From positions 62,001 to 126,000 of the forward strand of contig CANNZV010001067.1 in the NCBI GenBank assembly GCA_947561585.1: 64,000 nt of DNA, written 5' to 3'. Positions 1-12,135 of the stretch are shown in pieces. This DNA is from Caprella mutica. Taxonomy: Eukaryota; Arthropoda; Malacostraca; Amphipoda; Caprellidae. Numbering within the stretch: position 1 is the first letter of the stretch; each line of letters begins with the position of its first letter. The position numbers were made by a program, and so were the translations under genes. The notes under the pieces are model-generated. The model had not been told where the DNA came from. It did not search any database and worked only from the letters and a program-made list of their open reading frames with translations.

Positions 1-2066
1 AAGAGAAAAGGCGAAGAAATTAACGATATGAATCTAACAGTTTTTATTATGGTAACAATGAAGAAAACGATAAGAAGATAGAAGAAGTTGAATAGACGTA
101 TCAAAAGAACATACGGTAATATATACATTAACTAAAAGAACGTTATTGCTACATTACAATTGTGCTGTCTCACAATTTTTTCACCACATTGTCACAGCTA
201 CTACATCATGCAAACTAACAAGGTAATTGATACTAATAATAACCTAAATTTTTACCTAGGAAGGATAGAGTATTTGGAAGTTTTGTTTAACAGCTAGCTT
301 GGTGTATTTTCTATGACTTTATTCAAACATTATTTGGCAAGCCATACTTTCTTTAATAATTCAGTACTTCCCTATTTACTATACTTCATTTCTAAATATC
401 GTCCTGTTTGTTATGGCCCTTATTAGTTAGGGTTTTTTAATTTCCTTGTTATTTAATTATTTTAGCCACTTTCCTATACTTTTTCAGACTACCTAGTGAC
501 CTAGTGTCATAAGGGCTAGTGCGTGCAATACCCAGTGGAGTGAGCAGTGATTCAGTAGTTCTCAAATCAACAACTATGAGCGTCATGTAGAGGCGTTAAA
601 CTTAAGGAAATTACACATTAGCAATTTGTTTTAATAATTGCTATTAAATATCTTATAATGGTTCGCTATAGATTGTTCCCATTGCTTTCCACACTCTAAG
701 TACCTGTATTGTTTCTAAAAATAGTTTATCTTTCTCCGAATGCAAAGAATTAAGGCAGTTTATGGCTGTTTAGATCCTAATATAGATCCTAAAGAGGATT
801 TTATTCCATTCTTAAGAACAAATTGCCATGAGAATTTGATTAGTTAAGTCCAAAGCTATGAAACGGATACGACCAAGAGTTCCAATTAGAGGGGGTTGAA
901 AGCCCCCATTTCAAAGCCCAGACAAGGGGTTAACAACCCCCTCTCTTCAAATTAGTGTCAAGCAGAGGGACTAACTTATGTGCTCACTGACACTCCACTT
1001 TGTTAGCACTCAATGTCACCAGGTAGAGCCTTATCCAGTTAGTGTGACGCCATTTGGGAGTTACACTGGCTTATTTGATATCAAAATAACTATACAAACT
1101 ATTGAAAATTGTGAAGAAAATTGGACGACAGTAAAATAACAACAAATTTTATTGCAACAGTAATGAATGTAAGTAGTTTAACTGATAACTATTGGTATAA
1201 ATTCATCAATTAATTTAATTCTATCTTTATTAAGGATGAAACAATCTGACAACTTTCAATAAAATCCTCAGAAAATCCAGAGTAGCTATTCATTTAAAAG
1301 CGGAATAATTAATTCTGTTTAATTTAAAGCGAAGAGAAAACAAGGAAACGGATCATACCTTTTTTAGAAAGTTTTTAGAGAGAAAAGATTTAGAAAGGTA
1401 GTTAGTGATTGAAGTTAGGGCTGTAAAGTTGAGAGATATTTAGGCAGAGAGATAAGACAATCGATACAAATCTTAGAAAGGCAAAAAGCCTACCAGACAA
1501 TTGGCCAAGAGTTCTGGAAGAGAGAAAATATGTTTTTGCCCTCACACAACTGGGCATTTACAGCGGCAAATTAAAGAGCAAGAAATGGTGACTGCAAGAG
1601 GGGAGTAATGTCCATTCAATGGAGGGGAGAAAGAGCTAAAAAATAAAGCTAATAAAGGGATGCCATGAAAGACAAACAGATAAAAACAAACAACATTGCT
1701 TATTCGAATCAGGAGATTCAAACAGAGATCAAGTTACTAACTAAATAACAGATAATAGAAAATAAACGGTGATTAGGATGTTCCAGATTAACGAAGAGGT
1801 GTTGAAAGTTACAAATGAACTATAAGTCTATCCACTGAACTCCATATGACTACCATTGGGTAATAGACGGTGAACAATTTTACTTCATTTATATAAGTTT
1901 ACTAAATGAAGTGTCAGGATGCACCACAATGTATCAAGGCATTAATTTGATGAAAAAAAAAAAACATTTGCTGACCAATCTCAGAAGACAGTCTTCGTGT
2001 GTTTTGATGTTCTGGGCATTACATTGTCACCTCTTACAGTCTAAAAGAAGTCATTCTTAGCCTCAC
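1..2066 (-). other. Eph intron 4, 3'-truncated by the window edge
   Basis: This sequence lies downstream of exon 4 on the minus strand, so it should be intron 4 running out of the window. I searched for the next Cys-rich EGF-like exon (phase 1 entry) and found none. The only structure seen is a short inverted repeat at 888-944. The rest is AT-rich unique sequence. Confidence 0.7.
888..944. repeat. Short foldback with 11-bp perfect inverted repeat
   Basis: AGAGGGGGTTG at 888-898 is the exact reverse complement of CAACCCCCTCT at 934-944. The loop is G/C-run rich, in an otherwise AT-rich intron. It could be the remnant of a very small MITE or a stable RNA hairpin. There is no clear target duplication. 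Confidence 0.5.
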
Positions 2067-2301
2067 CTTCACAGATTTGCTCCTGCTCATTTGCCTGGTA
2101 TCCGGGCAAACACATGCACCCGCCGGAGAGAAGGGACCACTTCCCATCACCGGTGCAGAGGTGTACGGGTTTCCGGTCCACTCTGGCATGGGCCACGCAC
2201 TGTCCCGTTGCTTGCTCTATGCTAGTGACTTCGGGGCCAGTGGGGGTTGTTGGGAAATGGGCATAGGCCGCTGTGATCTCAGGACATGTTAGATAGTAAA
2301 C
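2067..2301 (-). CDS. Eph: Eph receptor tyrosine kinase, exon 4 (end of ligand-binding domain and start of Cys-rich region)
   Basis: This exon carries visible residues 264-341 of the receptor plus the first base of the next codon. It opens with VYYLTCPEI, the last strand of the ephrin-binding domain, whose Cys is expected from Eph structures to pair with the Cys of YVVCDV in exon 3. The Sushi-like, Cys-rich segment follows (GQCVAH, HLCTGDGKW, GGCMCLPGY, QICE), the part that links the binding domain to the EGF-like region. The acceptor is a T-run ending CAG at 2302-2304. The donor is GAAG|GTGAGG with GT at 2066-2065, leaving phase 1. The join to exon 3 is phase 0 and reads SIK-VYY, matching the SVRVYY-type junction of known Ephs. 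No following exon was found in 1-2066. The call is secure because length, Cys spacing and both splice sites agree with the family. Confidence 0.95.
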
Positions 2302-2408
2302 CTGAAAAAAACAAGAGATTTTTAGAGGATAGAGCATTCACGAATACTTTACATAATAGTTATATTAATCACCAGAAAACACTGTAATCAGTTATAAACA
2401 TTACTCAC
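2302..2408 (-). other. Eph intron 3, 107 bp
   Basis: This short intron lies between exons 3 and 4 on the minus strand. It begins GTGAGTAA directly after the Lys codon of SIK and ends in a T-rich tract and CAG. It contains no repeat. It is the only small intron in a gene whose other visible introns are 14.7 and 39.8 kb. Confidence 0.93.
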
Positions 2409-2840
2409 TTTGATGGATAGAATAGATATACAAGCTCCTTGGTCCCTGAGAGCGAAGTACACTCCCTTCTTAGTTACGGGTATTGCCCGCACCTCTGTGT
2501 TGATGATGACGTCATTGTTGTTGGTGAAGCGGCCATCATCGGCAGCGATTCTGTCGATGAGTTTGTAGCTCTCCGAGGCCCAGAAAGGAGGCTCTTTGGT
2601 GGCTGCGTCAAACTCGTAGTAGAGGAGGGAGAAGGTTTCTTTGCAGGAGAGGGCAGTGCCGGGGAAAAGGGAACAGTCCCTCATCGAGAACTGGATCTCT
2701 ATGTACATCCTGTTAGCTTCTCCACGCTCTATGAACGGCGTCCATAGCCAGTTGTTGACGTTCACGTAGTTGACGTCACAAACGACGTAGGAGCGCCAAT
2801 TGATTCCAAATTCAAAACGAGTGAAGCTTTCTTCCAACCA
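2409..2840 (-). CDS. Eph: Eph receptor tyrosine kinase, exon 3 (ephrin ligand-binding domain)
   Basis: The exon is exactly 144 codons, phase 0 at both ends, and carries visible residues 120-263. It starts with W-L-E-E-S directly after a TTTCAG acceptor (AG at 2842-2841) and ends SILSIK before GTGAGT. It is the core of the ephrin-binding jellyroll at the N-terminus of Eph receptors, which bind membrane-anchored ephrins on neighbouring cells. Family landmarks are in order: INWRSYVVCDV, NNWLWTPFIERG, RMYIEIQFSMRDC, LSCKETFSLLYYEFD, DRIAADDGRF, INTEVRAIPVTKKGVYFALRDQGAC. The Cys pair in RDC...LSC is the internal disulfide known from Eph structures. The wording is closest to insect Eph as I recall it. 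The exon opens with W at 2840, one residue before the first start-like codon of its open frame. Confidence 0.96.
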
Positions 2841-2844
2841 CTGA

Positions 2845-3499
2845 AATAGGAAGAAACGAGTTAGTAGGTTCTAGGCGTGCGTTAAATCGTATTAATATAT
2901 TCTCTATTTCAAATAGTAACTACAGAAAGAGTTGGCAGTGATGACACTACCATGTCATCTCCTTAATAGTCTTGAGTAATGGTATGGTAGATGGAGAAAT
3001 GATGGTAGTGGTGCCATTCTCTTTAATTTAAATGCATCTTCCCTTCAGGAACTACAGCTTGGTAGGCAGTTATAAAAATGAAACTAGCACTAGCGACATG
3101 GTTGCAGTACACTGACAGTACACGACACTGCCAATACATCAAGAGCAACACGGTAAGGGCGGTACAGATTCACTCTAACGAATACATGCTGTAGCCTATT
3201 AAGCTAATGCCTATTGTACTATCACTAGCCCTTCTAATGTCCACAATCTTATGTCAGCAATTGAGTACAATTTGCTTGTTTGCAACAACACTGTTATAAC
3301 TCCAAAAAAGCTATTTTTCAGGAGAGGCATTTTAGTACTTGTAAATTACGTACATTAATTTTAATAGTATATCGTTAGGACATTTAGCCTCTCTAGCGGT
3401 ACATTTTTGAGTTACAATTATTGTGTTTATGACGTTATTCCTGCAAACAAGCGAATTATGAAGAGTGTTTACTAAAACTGCAAAGCAATGTTATATAAT
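2845..3499. other. Unique intronic DNA, nothing recognised
   Basis: AT-rich sequence between the exon 3 acceptor and the inverted-repeat element at 3500. Frames are closed and no tandem repeat is seen. Confidence 0.6.
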
Positions 3500-3670
3500 T
3501 AGGGTTGTGACGATATGCGTTTCAAATCGTAGATCTTAAGAATATCATAGACGAGAATTGGTATCGAATGCTATATACCGATGGTTTAGAGTGATTCAAT
3601 ATTTTTTAATTTTCTCCGTCTAAAATATTTTCAGGATCTATGATTTTAAGAGCATATTGTCACAACCCTA
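3500..3670. mobile_element. hAT-like MITE (AGGGTTGTGAC ends)
   Basis: The left end AGGGTTGTGACGATATG and right end CATATTGTCACAACCCT are inverted copies, and similarity continues inward over about 40 bp (AAATCGTAGATCTT against AAAATCATAGATCC). The flanks TATATAAT and GTTATAAT resemble an imperfect 8-bp target duplication, which would suit hAT. No coding capacity. Only one copy was noticed here. Confidence 0.6.
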
Positions 3671-5690
3671 GTTATAATACACTCATTTTAACTACCTTTG
3701 GAGACACAGAGAACAAAGACCTTAGCAATGACTCACAGAAAAGCAAATTGCCCCACAAGTTTGCTAAATAGGACATTCTGATAACTTTCATTTATTTAGC
3801 AAAGTGGATTTTTAAAGGAAATATTCTTGACGGAATAAGAAAAATAAATACAAGGAACTTTAAAGAAATAATCTGATAGAATTGTCCCTTGCACAAAGTC
3901 ACCTGTTACTGTGCTCATGGGTGCAGATAAGCTACTCCGTGTATAAGTTACCATTTCATAATATCAAATTGTATAACTGTGATTTGTGTCAATAAGAGAG
4001 GAAAATATCTTAATAAAGTAGCTGGTATAGTCCATCAAAAGAACAATGAGTAGGAGGTACAGACAGGCCTTTGTACGTCTATTCATACAATATATTACTG
4101 ATGTTGTATATTATACAATATTGAGCGAATTATAGTGCAATAGAGCATAATAACAAAGGCAGACACAGATAGTACTATAATTGCATTAAATGATAAATTG
4201 ACTTCGTGTGAGAATAGATACCCTAAAGACGGTTACTAGGGAGTACACCAGAAAATGCTGACATCAGCAAAATGAAAGGGGTAACGAAATTATTAGCTGC
4301 ACCCATCTGGAAAACACACTCGCCCCCTCGCGAATAAATAAAGAAATATTTAGAAATTACACCACATCTCTTTAAAATAATTTATCTAACATTATAATAG
4401 GTACATTGGATAAAGATTATAGATTAAAATATTATAAGTTAATTGATAATAACAGCCAGTCTTAACAATATTCTACCACCGCTTCTGGTCTCATTTTAAT
4501 GCATTTTTCTCATTATAAGAAAGGGCAAAGTTGCTATGGCAGGCAATATCTCACACAGTAATGACACTAACTTCGCTTTATTGACTAGTTAAATGCTACT
4601 AAGGATTTCACAAACTTTAGAACATAATAATAAGTACCTGCTATAACTCACGCTAGTTTTAATTAAATAGCTGTTCAAAAGTTAAATACAATCCAGTAAA
4701 TAATAGGGCTATGGAAAATAAGTCGAGTAAACTATATGAAAAACACTGAAGTAATTCAAATAAATACAAAACATATCTAATTACTCGGTACTTCCAACCT
4801 GATTACGGATTTTTAAAGATAAATTATGCAAATTTGCCCATTTTTTACATATGACGCAATACTTAGGATGAAACATTTCTCGGTGTGTTGTTTTTTGACG
4901 AAATGACATTAATCGAATTTCAACCACTGAATGAATTTATCCTATGAAATTATGAAAAGGTATTTCAGCATGACCGTGAAGAAAGATTTCTACTCCCCCC
5001 TTTGTACAAGAGCAAAACTGGTAATGAGAGCAGGCGCACGTGAGAGGCGCGTGTGGGGCGCAAATTGGGGAAATAATGGCGCAATTGGAAGGAGCTTGTG
5101 GACAAATAACAGGAGAAACTCTTTGACAATGCGGCTGATGAAAGTCACATTAAAATTACAAAGATTGGAAATTAATACCTAAGGTCGGGTGGCAAATGGT
5201 CCAAAAGACACCATGGACTGTGAAATATATTGCAGTCTTGTACTATGTCAGTTTCAATGGAAAGTGAGAGAACATCTGAGCTATAACTTCACTATCTTTG
5301 TACCTCCAAGTACCACTATCAGTCTATTGACTGAAATAGCTGTACCAAAAGAACAGGCAGAGTACCAGACTACACACCAGTACCAAAAGCCTTGGTAGAG
5401 TACCATAAGTCCATTACTGTTCTCAGTGCCATCACATCAATCTACCATTCAAAGGACACAATAAAGTGTTGCATCATCACGTCACAGAGCCTTCGTACCC
5501 AGTGCATTAAAATGTACCAAATGGTATGAAAGAGTACCAGAGAGCAGCAAGAGAGAGCGAGCGTACCAGCAATCACTTCAGCAAATAACAAAACTAAATA
5601 AAGGAGAAATAAAAGACGCACGGCAGCGGATATTTAAAGTGAGAATAAAAGTAGATATTGCAGTGATGTTTTGACCATTCTGAGGGATTT
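3671..5690. other. Unique intronic DNA with two short unsupported open frames
   Basis: Two consecutive plus-strand open frames (4931-5182 and 5189-5398) have no recognisable domain and are read as chance. From about 5285 to 5570 the word GTACCA recurs irregularly, perhaps a decayed tandem array. Nothing else stands out. Confidence 0.5.
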
Positions 5691-6420
5691 ACAACGAGAA
5701 AAGATAACCATTACAACGAGAGGGATGATAACCATTCACAACGAGAGAAATGATAACCATTCACAACGAGAGAAATGATAACCATTTACACCGAGAGAAA
5801 TGATAACCATTTACACCGAGAGAAATGATAACCATTTACACCGAGAGAAATGATAACCATTTACAACGACAAACAAAAAAGATAACCATTACAACGAGAG
5901 AGATGATAACCATTACAACAAGAGATAACCATTACAACAAGAGATAATCATTACAACGAGAGATAAGATAACCATTGACAACGAGAAATAAGATAACCAT
6001 TGACAACGAGAGATAAGTTAACCATTGACAACGAGAGATAAGTTAACCATTCACAACGAAAGGGATGATAACCATTCACAACGAGAGAGATGATAACCAT
6101 TCACAACGAGAGGGATGATAACCATTCACAACGAGAGAGATGATAACCATTCACAACGAGAGGGATGATAACCATTCACAACGAAAGGGATGATAACCAT
6201 TCACAACGAGAGAGATGATAACCATTCACAACGAGAGGGATGATAACCATTCACAACGAGAGAGAAGATAACCATTCACAACGAGAGGGATGATAACCAT
6301 TCACAACGAGAGATGATAACCATTCACAACGAGAGGGATGATAACCATTCACAACGAAAGGGATGATAACCATTCACAACGAGAGAGATGATAACCATTC
6401 ACAACGAGAGATAATCATTT
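5691..6420. repeat. Minisatellite, 25-bp unit, about 29 copies
   Basis: The unit is ACGAGAGRGATGATAACCATTCACA. Left-hand copies are variable (TTTACACCGAG, short 18-19 bp forms) and right-hand copies nearly uniform, so homogenisation looks recent on the right side. Confidence 0.97.
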
Positions 6421-6875
6421 CCCCTGCACATCGAAATAGCGTCAGACACCAAATACTTCAGACACTCCAGTTCAATTAAGATGGTATTGAGTTGCCTTAC
6501 ATTAGATGAAAAGCAGTCAATGATATCATTTAGTAATGGAGAAAATGACACAGAGGTTAAATGGCATTGTGTTTGGATAAAGGTTCAGAGTTGCATTGGA
6601 TGTAGTTACTGCCTAGCAACTCTAAAGGTATTTCAGAGTGCTCCAAATGAACTGAGTAGACTGCTAAAGAAAGCGGATCTTCATCTTGAAGGCAAATGTC
6701 AAACTCTTTTTTTCATTAATAAAAAGGAGACGGCGATAACTTTTAATAAAGTCTAACCCCATGCTGCCCGACAGAGGAATAAGGAGCCTTCGTTTTACGA
6801 CACAACGGGCAGCGAACAGTTTCATATTCGCCACTAACTTGAGGATGAATATTCATGAATTGGTGGAAAGACGAG

Positions 6876-8031
6876 CAGCGTGTGGAAGAGAGTGAAGATC
6901 AGCGTGTGGAAGAGAATGAAGATCAGCGTGTGGAAGAGAATGAAGATCAGCGTGTGGAAGAGAATGAAGATCAGCGTGTGGAAGAGAATGAAGATCAGCG
7001 TGTGGAAGAGAATGAAGATCAGCGTGTGGAAGAGAGTGAAGATCAGCGTGTGGAAGAGAATGAAGATCAGCGTGTGGAAGAGAATGAAGATCAGCGTGTG
7101 GAAGAGAATGAAGATCAGCGTGTGGAAGAGAATGAAGATCAGCGTGTGGAAGAGAATGAAGATCAGCGTGTGGAAGAGAATGAAGATCAGCGTGTGGAAG
7201 AGAATGAAGATCAGCGTGTGGAAGAGAGTGAAGATCAGCGTGTGGAAGAGAATGAAGATCAGCGTGTGGAAGAGAGTGAAGATCAGCGTGTGGAAGAGAG
7301 TGAAGATCAGCGTGTGGAAGAGAGTGAAGATCAGCGTGTGGAAGAGAGTGAAGATCAGCGTGTGGAAGAGAGTGAAGATCAGCGTGTGGAAGAGAGTGAA
7401 GATCAGCGTGTGGAAGAGAATGAAGATCAGCGTGTGGAAGAGAATGAAGATCAGCGTGTGGAAGAGAATGAAGATCAGCGTGTGGAAGAGAATGAAGATC
7501 AGCGTGTGGAAGAGAATGAAGATCAGCGTGTGGAAGAGAATGAAGATCAGCGTGTGGAAGAGAATGAAGATCAGCGTGTGGAAGAGAGTGAAGATCAGCG
7601 TGTGGAAGAGAGTGAAGATCAGCGTGTGGAAGAGAGTGAAGATCAGCGTGTGGAAGAGAGTGAAGATCAGCGTGTGGAAGAGAGTGAAGATCAGCGTGTG
7701 GAAGAGAGTGAAGATCAGTGTGTGGAAGAGAGTGAAGAGCAGCGTGTGGATGAGAGTTAAGAGCAGCGTGTGGAAGAGAGTGAAGATCAGCGTGTGGAAG
7801 AGAGTGAAGATCAGCGTGTGGAAGAGAGTGAAGAGCAGCGTGTGGAAGAGAGTGAAGATCAGCGTGTGGAAGAGAGTGAAGAGCAGCGTGTGGAAGAGAG
7901 TGAAGAGCAGCGTGTGGAAGAGAGTGAAGAGCAGCGTGTGGAAGAGAGTGAAGAGCAGCGTGTGGAAGAGAGTGAAGAGCAGCGTGTGGAAGAGAGACAT
8001 GCAGCGTGTGGAAGAGAGACACGCAGCGTGT
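6876..8031. repeat. Minisatellite, 24-bp unit, about 48 copies
   Basis: The unit is CAGCGTGTGGAAGAG followed by ARTGAAGAK. As 24 is a multiple of three and no unit carries a stop, long frames of octapeptide repeats (QRVEENED on plus, HADLHSLP on minus) are open on both strands. They are by-products, not genes: the plus QRVEE frame is cut by a stop near 7757. Units with AAT or AGT occur in blocks, and GAAGAG units dominate the right end. Confidence 0.97.
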
Positions 8032-8394
8032 GCAAACAATGATTCACTTAAATATTCTAAGTGACGCTGAGTAGTTACTGTAACACAGAGCATACTTACT
8101 TACATAATGCCACGATGGCTACTCTCTCTGCCATGTGAAATGGCAATACTGTTTGCAGTGGCCCAAAGAGTCGAGATGTGATTCAAAAAAAGAAAAGTGT
8201 ACCAAGTTACATAACACGGAGACGGGAGTAACGAACCAAGGGCCGTAACTTCAAATTACGGTCCCGATGGGACTCAAACACGGGCACCAGACGATCGTAA
8301 AGCTGAAGAAATTCGGAATGAAATACAGTCTCGAGGAACCATAATTCGATAAATACAGACCGGGCAAAGCACGCGCTTGTTGCTACAGCGACAG
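8032..8394. other. Unique intronic DNA between two arrays
   Basis: Sequence between the 24-bp and 34-bp arrays. A stretch near 8269 resembles a tRNA B box but does not fold as a T-arm. The word GGGCAAAGCACGC near 8362 is a diverged precursor of the next array. Confidence 0.5.
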
Positions 8395-8868
8395 GAAGTA
8401 AGGCACGCACTCCTTGCTAGGTAGAAAGCGGGCAAAGAACGCACTCCTTGCTAGGTAGAAAGCGGACAAAGAACGCACTCCTTGCTAGGTAGAAAGCGGA
8501 CAAAGAACGCACTCCTTGCTAGGTAGAAAGCGGACAAAGAACGCACTCCTTGCTAGGTAGAAAGCGGACAAAGAACGCACTCCTTGCTAGGTAGAAAGCG
8601 GACAAAGAACGCACTCCTTGCTAGGTAGAAAGCGGACAAAGAACGCACTCCTTGCTAGGTAGAAAGCGGACAAAGAACGCACTCCTTGCTAGGTAGAAAG
8701 CGGACAAAGAACGCACTCCTTGCTAGGTAGAAAGCGGACAAAGAACGCACTCCTTGCTAGGTAGAAAGCGGGCAAAGAACACACTCCTTGCTAGGTAGAG
8801 TGCGGGCAAAGCACGCATTCCTTGCTAGGTAGAGAGCGGGCAAAGCACGCACTCTGCTAGGTAGAGGA
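8395..8868. repeat. Minisatellite, 34-bp unit, about 14 copies
   Basis: The unit begins GCGGACAAAGAACGCACTCC and continues TTGCTAGGTAGAAA. Inner copies are nearly identical. The first and last two or three differ (GGGCAAAG, GTAGAGAG), the usual picture of older edge units and a younger centre. Confidence 0.97.
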
Positions 8869-10542
8869 CGGTGTTACTAGAGAGCGGTCAAAGCACGCTA
8901 CTAACATTAGTAGGCAGTAGAGGAGAATCTGAAACATCATTTCAGATGGGAACAAAATTGTGAAAAAAATCTACGGAGTTGCATATCAATATTCTATTTA
9001 CTTTATATACATATAAATCACAGTAAATAATTAATATCATTTACCAATACTTAATAGTTTTATATACTATTTATAAACTTAAAGTTATGAGGTGCAATGG
9101 TGAGAGGTAAAGAATTTTCGATGCGGTGAAGGTATCTCTGATGCACGCCTACCTGGACACCAACAAGTTTATTACCAAAGACTGACGCTATAACACACAG
9201 AGGGATAAATAATGTATATGAGCTGTGTAACTAAATGGCTAGAGAATAGCGTTAGTAGGTAGGAATGACACAGCATCTGCTCAGATAGATGTACACGCGT
9301 CAAAAACAGACTCATTGGAGTATGTGACAGGCTGTTTATGTCCCCAGAGACCAAATAGAAGGGACTGACGAGTATTTCCACAGTCCTGTGCTACGTAGAA
9401 CATGAATACCGTACACTGAAATCATTTTCAGCACCAGACTATACTGCTATCTTAGGTGAAAGAAGTTAAGGAGATTCCATACGCATATAAAAGAATATAA
9501 TGCAACAGTTAGTGACACTACACGTAACGTTAATCGACACTAACAACCAGGAAATTTGACTGCTTCTTACTTTTATAGCATCTAATGAATTATTATTGGT
9601 ATATACTTAAATCCTTTGACAGTTACTATAATGAGACACTTTAAATAAAACATATTTTGGTAAATGTCAAGAAATATCAAGTAAATAATTGATGAGATGC
9701 TAGGAAATTAAAATTCAGTCAAATACGAGTAGTTGGTAGTTCTACAGTTGAACCTGTATTCTGATGACTGTTAACATTGCAGTAATAACTGTATTAAAGA
9801 ATTAACTCTATTTTCTCTCGTATTGTAGCAATTGAAAAGTGTCTAATTTACTCTTCAAAAAGAAGAGGACACACCATGTTTTTTGTTACTTTTAGGCTAA
9901 TAAAGCCATTCAGAACACCATAGGAGTGAAGTTAGAGCTCAAAAACAGGATGTACCGCGTCAGCAAAATACTATCTGGATATGACCACAATTTTAGAAAA
10001 GTTCACTATTTGACACTGACAACAATTTGACAGAAGGTAGAAGTAAATTTGTGAACTATACAAAGCATAAATTGTAATGCAAATATTAAGTGAATGTATA
10101 TATTTTCTATATTAGCCACCATATGATCAGGTCTTGGTGCATTGCAATTTAGGAGGCATTAACGGAAAGAGTAGTGGTGTGCATACAAATTACACAGCAA
10201 AGCTTTGCACAGCTCTTTTTCAGTTAAGCTCTTTTCCCAGCAATGATCAATACTGTGCAAATTTGACACTAGCTTTTAGCAGAGATGTGACACAGTGCTT
10301 AAATTTAAATACCATCACTGTCTTGGAAGAGGCTTGCTACTTCAGCCGTCATTCAAGAGAATAAAGGTTACTCTTAATGTCAGGGAAGCTCTTCACTAAG
10401 AGCACACACTAAGAGTGCATAGCACCTTCATCAAGGTTAGGTAAGAGGATACAAAGAGGAGGAATAAAGAGAACATTTTCAGGAGTGATGTTCATGAAAC
10501 ATCCCATAGACAGGAATTCAAATGTACAAGACAGAGATCCCG
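8869..10542. other. Unique intronic DNA, nothing recognised
   Basis: AT-rich. The short open frames at 9172-9381 (minus) and 10134-10364 (plus) show no domain, no splice context and ordinary composition. I see no repeat or inverted structure. Confidence 0.55.
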
Positions 10543-11154
10543 AGTCTCACACTAACTCCTCCATGTTTTAACTCCACTAATGGAGCAGGTGGAGGCACAG
10601 TCTCTCACTAACTCCTCCATGTTTTGCCTCCACTAATGGAGCAGGTGGAGGCACAGTCTCTCACTAACTCCTCCATGTTTTGCCTCCACTAACGGAGCAG
10701 GTGGAGGCACAGTCTCTCACTAACTCCTCCATGTTTTGCCTCCACTAATGGAGCAGGTGGAGGCACAGTCTCTCACTAACTCCTCCATGTTTTGCCTCCA
10801 CTAATGGAGCAGGTGGAGGCACAGTCTCTAACTAACTCCTCCATGTTTTGCCTCCACTAACGGAGCAGGTGGAGGCACAGTCTCTCACTAACTCCTCCAT
10901 GTTTTGCCTCCACTAATGGAGCAGGTGGAGGCACAGTCTCTCACTAACTCCTCCATGTTTTGCCTCCACTAATGGAGCAGGTGGAGGCACAGTCTCTCAC
11001 TAACTCCTCCATGTTTTGCCTCCACTAACGGAGCAGGTGGAGGCACAGTCTCTCACTAACTCCTCCATGTTTTGCCTCCACTAATGGATTAGGTGGAGGC
11101 ACAGTCTCTCACTAACTCCTCCTTGTTTTGCCTCCACTAATGGAGCAGGTGGAG
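10543..11154. repeat. Minisatellite, 56-bp unit with internal hairpin, about 11 copies
   Basis: The unit runs AGTCTCTCACTAACTCCTCC, then ATGTTTTGCCTCCACTAATG, then GAGCAGGTGGAGGCAC. Each copy holds GCCTCCAC and GTGGAGGC as a perfect 8-bp inverted repeat around an 11-nt loop. Copies differ at only a few sites (TAATGG or TAACGG), so the array is young. Confidence 0.97.
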
Positions 11155-11390
11155 AAATTACTTTTACTTCTCTTTCCTACATTTAATTACAATTGATTGG
11201 TCGCTAATAGAGTTAGCAGACGTGCACTGAGTTTCAGTCTCGTAGCATATTTTAACTCGATTAGGTACATTACTTCGCTAGTTCAAGCACATTATACTAT
11301 AAACAACAGTTAAGAGAGACTTTACAAAAGCCATGAAGAAGAGTTATTACGTCTAATAATAACTAATGTTATAGTGAAAACTTTCAAGGT

Positions 11391-12135
11391 GTAGAATAAG
11401 GCACATCTTTCAGGATGTAGAATAAGGCACATCTTCCAGGATGTAGAATAAGGCACATCTTCCAGGATGTAGAATAAGGCACATCTTCCAGGATGTAGAA
11501 TAAGGCACATCTTCCAGGATGTAGAATAAGGCACATCTTCCAGGATGTAGAATAAGGCACATCTTTCAGGATGTAGAATAAGGCACATCTTCCAGGATGT
11601 AGAATAAGGCACATCTTCCAGGATGTAGAATAAGGCACATCTTCCAGGATGTAGAATAAGGCACATCTTCCAGGATGTAGAATAAGGCACATCTTCCAGG
11701 ATGTAGAATAAGGCACATCTTCCAGGATGTAGAATAAGGCACATCTTCCAGGATGTAGAATAAGGCACATCTTTCAGGATGTAGAATAAGGCACATCTTC
11801 CAGGATGTAGAATAAGGCACATCTTCCAGGATGTAGAATAAGGCACATCTTCCAGGATGTAGAATAAGGCACATCTTTCAGGATGTAGAATAAGGCACAT
11901 CTTCCAGGATGTAGAATAAGGCACATCTTCCAGGATGTAGAATAAGGCACATCTTTCAGGATGTAGAATAAGGCACATCTTCCAGGATGTAGAATAAGGC
12001 ACATCTTCCAGGATGTAGAATAAGGCACATCTTCCAGGATGTAGAATAAGGCACATCTTCCAGGATGTAGAATAAGGCACATCTTCCAGGATGTAGAATA
12101 AGGCACATCTTCCAGGATGTAGAATAAGGTACATC
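11391..12135. repeat. Minisatellite, 26-bp unit, about 29 copies
   Basis: The unit is AGGATGTAGAATAAGGCACA followed by TCTTYC. The only frequent change is TCTTTC for TCTTCC. The open minus-strand frames across it are repeat by-products (three repeats give 26 residues, since 26 is not a multiple of three). Confidence 0.97.

Noticed and set aside
1..2066. Search for the next Eph exon (EGF-like Cys-rich) downstream of exon 4
   Set aside because: No phase-compatible segment with CxxCPxG-type spacing and splice sites was found; it presumably lies outside the window.
6834..8093. Long open frames on both strands (up to 419 codons) across the 24-bp array
   Set aside because: A pure repeat with a period divisible by three and no stop in the unit is open for its whole length in several frames. 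There is no unique coding flank or splice context.
8255..8300. B-box-like GTTTGAGTCCC on the minus strand, possible tRNA or SINE head
   Set aside because: The bases around it do not form a T-stem, and no A box lies at the right distance.
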